A DNA stretch of 64,000 nucleotides, taken from positions 1-64,000 of the forward strand of contig NZ_BCSM01000011.1 in NCBI RefSeq assembly GCF_001570865.1, read 5' to 3'. Under the pieces are notes generated by a model that worked only from the letters and a program-made list of their open reading frames with translations, was not told the DNA's origin and searched no databases. Position 1 is the first letter of the stretch. Every line of letters starts with the position of its first letter. Made by a program: the position numbers and the translations under genes. This DNA is from Rothia kristinae NBRC 15354 (GTDB lineage Bacteria > Actinomycetota > Actinomycetes > Actinomycetales > Micrococcaceae). Shown here in pieces: positions 60,448 to 64,000 of this stretch.

Positions 60448-61175
60448 GTCAGGCCCCGGTCCTGCTGGAGGTCAGCGGGGCGCGCAAGACCTACCCTGGC
60501 GCCCGCGCCCCGGTGCTGGACGGCGTGGACCTGCGGATCCGGCGAGGGGAATCCGTCGTGTTCCTGGGCCCCTCCGGTTCGGGCAAGTCCACCCTCCTGC
60601 GTGCCATCGGCGGGCTGGAGCCCCTGGACGCCGGAACCGTACGCACCGCGAGTCGTCCCGCCGTCGTCTTCCAAGATCCGGCCCTGTATCCGTGGCTGAC
60701 GGTGGCTCAGAACATCGCGCTGGCGGGGCGCTTCCGGGCCCATCGGGGACAGGTGAGCCGAGGCCGGGTGCGAGAGCTGCTGGATGTCCTGGGACTGACG
60801 TCCCTGGCGGATACCGCACCGGGGCAGCTGTCCGGCGGACAGGCCCAGCGGGTGGCCGTGGGGCGGGCTCTGGCCGCCAAACCCCAGTTGCTGCTGCTGG
60901 ACGAACCGTTCTCCGCGCTGGATCCGGCGACCCGGGAGGACCTCCAGCACTGGCTGCGCCGGCTCATCGAGGATCTGGAGCTCACTGCCGTGACAGTCAC
61001 CCACGACGTCGCCGAGGCCACGGCCCTCGGTGATCGAGTGGGATTCTTCCGCACCGGGGCCGGCTTCGAACGGTGGTGGACCGTTCCTCGCACCGATCGG
61101 GACCCTGACACCGATGCGCTGACCGCAGACCTGCGGGAGCATTACCGCGGGGCACGCGAGGAGTGGATCATATGA
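60444..61175 (+). CDS. ABC transporter ATP-binding protein (SsuB/NrtD-like)
   Basis: 243-residue importer ATPase. Walker A GPSGSGKST is near residues 41-49, the Q-loop in VVFQDPALYPWLTV, the signature LSGGQAQR near 129-136, Walker B LLLLDEPFSALDP near 149-161, and the H-loop in VTVTHDVAEA. The FQDPALxPWLTVxxN wording is that of nitrate/sulfonate/taurine importers. Both ends overlap neighbours by 4 nt (ATGA), so the operon is translationally coupled. Confidence 0.93.
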   Translation: MSQAPVLLEVSGARKTYPGARAPVLDGVDLRIRRGESVVFLGPSGSGKSTLLRAIGGLEPLDAGTVRTASRPAVVFQDPALYPWLTVAQNIALAGRFRAHRGQVSRGRVRELLDVLGLTSLADTAPGQLSGGQAQRVAVGRALAAKPQLLLLDEPFSALDPATREDLQHWLRRLIEDLELTAVTVTHDVAEATALGDRVGFFRTGAGFERWWTVPRTDRDPDTDALTADLREHYRGAREEWII

Positions 61176-62416
61176 GTCCGCGACGCTCTTCTGCGCAGCA
61201 CGGCCCACAGCCGGACCCCGTCTCACGCACGCAGCACCGGCCCGGCGAAGGCCCGGGGCGGCGCACCGTCCTGCGGCGGGCCGCAGTGACAGGACTGGGG
61301 CTGGCTGGAGCGGGTCTGACAGGGGTCGGCGCCTGGGCGGCAGGGGATGCCCTGGGCGCATCTGGGGGATCCCCCGAGCCGGCCGCGCTGCGCATCGGGT
61401 ATCTCCCGATCACCGATGCCGCGCCGCTGCTGGTGGGCCACGCCCGGGGACTGTTCGCGCAGGAAGGCGCGCCCACGGCCGATCCGATCCTCTTCCGGTC
61501 CTGGGCCTCTCTGTGCGAAGCCTTCATCAGCTCCGAAGTGGACGCGATCCACCTGCTCATGCCCCTGGCTTTCCACCTGCGGTACGGACTGGGCGCTGAT
61601 GCCCGCGTCATGGCCTGGAACCACGTCAACGGCTCCGCGCTGACCGTGGCGCCGGAGATCCGAGACGTCGCCCAGCTGGCTGGAAGGACCGTGGCCGTGC
61701 CGGCCTGGTGGTCCGTGCACAATGTCCTGCTGCAGCGGCTGCTGCGTGATGCCGGACTGCGTCCGGTAATCCGACGCTCCCCGGAGGCGCAGGAGACCGC
61801 CCTGGTGGTGATGTCTCCTGCGGATATGCTTCCGGCCCTGCACCAGCGGACCATCTCCGGGTTCGTCGTCGCGGATCCCTTCAACGCGGCCGCGACCGCA
61901 CGCGGAGTGGGGAAGACCCTGCGTTTCCTCGGCGATGTGTGGCGTCACCACGCCTGCTGCGTGACGGTGCTGCGCGGTGACCTGGTGGACGACGCCCCGG
62001 AACGCACCGAGGCCTTTCTGCGAGGACTGGTGCGAGCCCAGGCATGGACCAGGGAACACCGTGAGGAGGCCAGCCGACTCCTGGCGGATGGGCTGCTGCC
62101 CCAGCCGCAGCCGATCATCCTGCGGGCTCTGACCGATCATCCCGACGCCGCGAGCGCGGTGCACCACCGAGACTGGGCCGGTGAGCTGATCGACTTCGTT
62201 CCGTACCCCTTCCCAGGATTCACCACACGGCTGCTGGAGGAGATGCGGGCGACCGTGGTGGACGCCCCGAGGGACTTCCTGGACGGTCTCGACGCCGCCC
62301 GCGTGCACGAGGATCTCGTGGTCACCGGGCCCGTGCGCGCTGCCATAGAAGAGTTGGGCGGACCGAGCGTCTTCGGACTGGATGGTTATGAGCGGACGGA
62401 GCAGCTGGATGGGTGA
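61172..62416 (+). CDS. ABC transporter substrate-binding protein (SsuA/NrtA-like), Tat-type signal
   Basis: 414 residues. A polar 30-residue lead with RRTVLRRAAVTGLGLAGAGL (about 30-49) resembles a twin-arginine signal; there is no lipobox cysteine, so it may stay membrane-anchored by its hydrophobic segment. The mature part is an NMT1/SsuA-like fold: LRIGYLPITDAAPLLVGHARGLFAQEG (about 74-100), FRSWASLCEAFISSEVDAIHLLMPLAFHLRYGLG, WNHVNGSALTV, and GFVVADPFNAAATARGVGKTLRFLGDVWRHHACCVTVL. The HHACC stretch is a possible metal- or thiol-binding motif and is unusual in this superfamily. The ATG overlaps the ATPase stop and has GAGGAG 8 nt upstream. Confidence 0.85.
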   Translation: MSPRRSSAQHGPQPDPVSRTQHRPGEGPGRRTVLRRAAVTGLGLAGAGLTGVGAWAAGDALGASGGSPEPAALRIGYLPITDAAPLLVGHARGLFAQEGAPTADPILFRSWASLCEAFISSEVDAIHLLMPLAFHLRYGLGADARVMAWNHVNGSALTVAPEIRDVAQLAGRTVAVPAWWSVHNVLLQRLLRDAGLRPVIRRSPEAQETALVVMSPADMLPALHQRTISGFVVADPFNAAATARGVGKTLRFLGDVWRHHACCVTVLRGDLVDDAPERTEAFLRGLVRAQAWTREHREEASRLLADGLLPQPQPIILRALTDHPDAASAVHHRDWAGELIDFVPYPFPGFTTRLLEEMRATVVDAPRDFLDGLDAARVHEDLVVTGPVRAAIEELGGPSVFGLDGYERTEQLDG

Positions 62417-63239
62417 CCACGGGATCAGACGGCTCCGAGCCTGGGGGCTGGGGGCTGCAGGCGTCGTCGGCGCGGTGGCACTGTGGTGGCTGTTCACCCG
62501 AGCCGCCGGGGCGGAGGACCCGCTGCTGTCCGCTTTCCGCCCGGAGAGGGTCCCCGCAGCCCTGGGAGAGCTGATCTCCCGGGGCGTTCTGCTCCCCGAC
62601 ATCGGTGTCTCTGTGCTGCGCCTGGGCCTCGGTCTGGGCCTGGCGGTGATCATCGGTCTTCCTCTGGGGCTGTGGTTCGGATCCTCGCGTACCGCGGAGC
62701 AGGCCGCACACCCGGTGGTGCAATTCCTGCGGATGGTGTCTCCGCTGTCCTGGGCGCCGGTGGCGGTGGCCCTGTTCGGCGTCGGCCATGCGCCGGTGGT
62801 GTTCCTGGTGGCCATTGCGGCCGTGTGGCCGGTGGTGCTGGGGACCTCAGCGGGGGTCCGTGCGGTGGATCCGGGGCATCTGCGGGTGGCCGAGAGCCTC
62901 GGTGCCACCCGCGGGGAGCGGCTGCGGCACGTGGTGCTGCCCAGCATCCGGCCGCAGGTGCTCACCGGTGTGCGCACAGCCCTGGGCATCGGATGGGTGA
63001 TCCTGGTCCCCGCGGAGATGCTGGGCGTCTCCTCCGGCCTGGGATACGAGATCCTCAACGCCAGGGACCGGTTGGCTTACGACGAGATGCTCGCCGTCAT
63101 CCTGGTGATCGGCTTGCTGGGGACCATCCTGGACGCCGTCGCCCGGTTCGCCTTGCACCCCCGCGTTCCCGGATCCCGGAGGCGGAGCCGATCGGCATCG
63201 GTGCTCGAGGAAGCGTCTGAGGTCACGGAAGCCGCGTAG
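62409..63239 (+). CDS. ABC transporter permease (SsuC/NrtB-like)
   Basis: 276-residue inner-membrane permease, about six helices. The EAA loop, AESLGATRGERLRHVVLPSIRPQVLTGVRTALGIGWVILVPAEMLG (about 163-208), is the coupling motif that docks on the ATPase and is typical of the BPD-type permeases of nitrate, sulfonate and taurine importers. ATG 62409 is chosen: GGAG lies 7 nt upstream and the gene then overlaps the binding-protein gene by 8 nt. Two further in-frame ATGs upstream (62382, 62388) are possible. Last gene of the operon. Confidence 0.88.
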   Translation: MGDHGIRRLRAWGLGAAGVVGAVALWWLFTRAAGAEDPLLSAFRPERVPAALGELISRGVLLPDIGVSVLRLGLGLGLAVIIGLPLGLWFGSSRTAEQAAHPVVQFLRMVSPLSWAPVAVALFGVGHAPVVFLVAIAAVWPVVLGTSAGVRAVDPGHLRVAESLGATRGERLRHVVLPSIRPQVLTGVRTALGIGWVILVPAEMLGVSSGLGYEILNARDRLAYDEMLAVILVIGLLGTILDAVARFALHPRVPGSRRRSRSASVLEEASEVTEAA

Positions 63240-63284
63240 AATCGTCCCGATCTTCCTTCCTTCCTCATCCCCCGGAGAAGAACC

Positions 63285-64000
63285 GTGCTCCCCGCCGATC
63301 ACCATCGCAGCCCCTCGGACACCGACCGCCCCGCAGCGGCCCACCGCCTCGGCTTCGGGTGGACCCTGCACGGCGACGGGCGCACCGTCGCCCCGGGGCA
63401 GGTGGTGGGCCCGCGGGAGCGGCTGCGGTGGGGCCGCACCGTGAGCATCGGCGCCCAGCACGTGGTCGCCATGTTCGGGGCGACCTTCCTCGTCCCGCTG
63501 ATCACCGGCTTCCCGCCGGCCACCACCCTGTTCTTCTCCGGGCTGGGCACCATCCTGTTCCTGCTGCTCACCGCCGGGCGGGTGCCCTCCTACCTGGGCT
63601 CCTCCTTCGCGTTCATCGCCCCCATCGGGGCGGCGAGCAACCAGTACGGTCCGGGCGGGGCCCTCGGCGGGGTGGTGATGGCCGGAGCGGCGCTGTTCGT
63701 CGTCGGGCTGATCGTGCAATGGGCGGGCACAGACTGGCTGCAGAAGCTCATGCCGCCGCTGGTCACCGGGGCGATCGTCGCGCTGATCGGCTTCAACCTG
63801 GCGCCCTCGGCCAAGGACAACTTCATGAAGGCGCCCGTGACCGCGCTGGTCACCCTCGGCTCGATCATCCTGATCTCGGTGCTGTTCCGCGGGATGATCG
63901 GGCGGCTGTCCATCCTGCTGGGGGTGGCCATCGGGTACATCACCGCCGTGGTGCGCGGGGAGGTGGACTTCTCCGCGATCCGCGCGACCTGGGAGGCCGA
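63285..64000 (+). CDS. Uracil/xanthine permease, cut by the window edge
   Basis: The frame from GTG 63285 (GGAG about 8 nt upstream) stays open to the end of the window, giving 238 residues of an NCS2 nucleobase:cation symporter. RLRWGRTVSIGAQHVVAMFGATFLVPLITGFPPATTLFFSGLGTILFLLLTAGRVPSYLGSSFAFIAPI (about 48-115) is the N-terminal signature (QHVVAMFGAT, GSSFAFIAP) of the UraA-type family. Uracil is a likelier substrate than xanthine from the UraA-like wording. It is preceded by a 45-nt gap after the ABC operon, so it may be read from that operon or from its own promoter. Confidence 0.92.
   Translation, partial: MLPADHHRSPSDTDRPAAAHRLGFGWTLHGDGRTVAPGQVVGPRERLRWGRTVSIGAQHVVAMFGATFLVPLITGFPPATTLFFSGLGTILFLLLTAGRVPSYLGSSFAFIAPIGAASNQYGPGGALGGVVMAGAALFVVGLIVQWAGTDWLQKLMPPLVTGAIVALIGFNLAPSAKDNFMKAPVTALVTLGSIILISVLFRGMIGRLSILLGVAIGYITAVVRGEVDFSAIRATWEA

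Overview
The window is 64 kb of very GC-rich DNA with dense genes, GTG/TTG starts, 4-nt stop/start overlaps and many apparently leaderless genes (a TANNNT hexamer 6-7 nt before the start codon). Gene content points to an actinobacterium of the order Micrococcales, probably Micrococcaceae (Kocuria/Micrococcus-like). This rests on family recognition, not a database search. No insertion sequence, prophage or CRISPR array is visible, so this looks like ordinary chromosome with several small decayed or repeat-rich spots.

Layout. 0-7 kb: an AlkK-like acyl-CoA ligase, a HerA-like ATPase, a DUF2316 gene flanked by two nearly identical promoter-hairpin-terminator units (candidate small RNAs), an NmrA-like reductase and an MFS carrier. 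7-15 kb: tRNA-Ser(GGA), the SRP RNA, dnaX, recR, a siderophore-interacting reductase, lysC (with a probable internal beta-subunit start) and a conserved protein usually annotated as a 3-methyladenine glycosylase. 15-22 kb: a frameshifted CPBP protease gene bracketed by two copies of a 73-bp palindrome, then a siderophore ABC importer (two permeases, ATPase, binding lipoprotein behind an IdeR/DtxR-like box) and a NodB-like lipoprotein. 22-28 kb: purS-purQ-purL, then an LGFP/SGNH-hydrolase gene split by an in-frame TGA. 28-38 kb: a P-type ATPase, a beta-glucoside-type PTS permease behind a RAT antiterminator/terminator leader, a thioesterase, an amino-acid permease, an MBL hydrolase, a queuosine-precursor transporter and a pyridoxal kinase.

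38-64 kb: two TetR regulators, one in an operon with a DHA2 drug exporter, a secreted HNH nuclease, a nitrilase-family amidase, a glycosyltransferase-like protein with a flippase, serS with a HAD phosphatase, diacylglycerol kinase, quinone-dependent D-lactate dehydrogenase, pheA with a rhodanese, an arginase-family protein lacking one metal ligand, phosphoglucomutase, a decayed MFS gene with a G8 tract, a POT peptide transporter, and a five-gene operon (DUF4242 protein, acyl-CoA-dehydrogenase-like flavoprotein, and a complete SsuABC/NrtABC-like importer). The window ends inside a uracil/xanthine permease gene.

The observations most worth following are the DUF4242-flavoprotein-ABC operon, the twin small-RNA units around DUF2316, the RAT leader of the PTS gene (whose antiterminator must be encoded elsewhere), the two families of intergenic palindromes, and several freshly broken genes.
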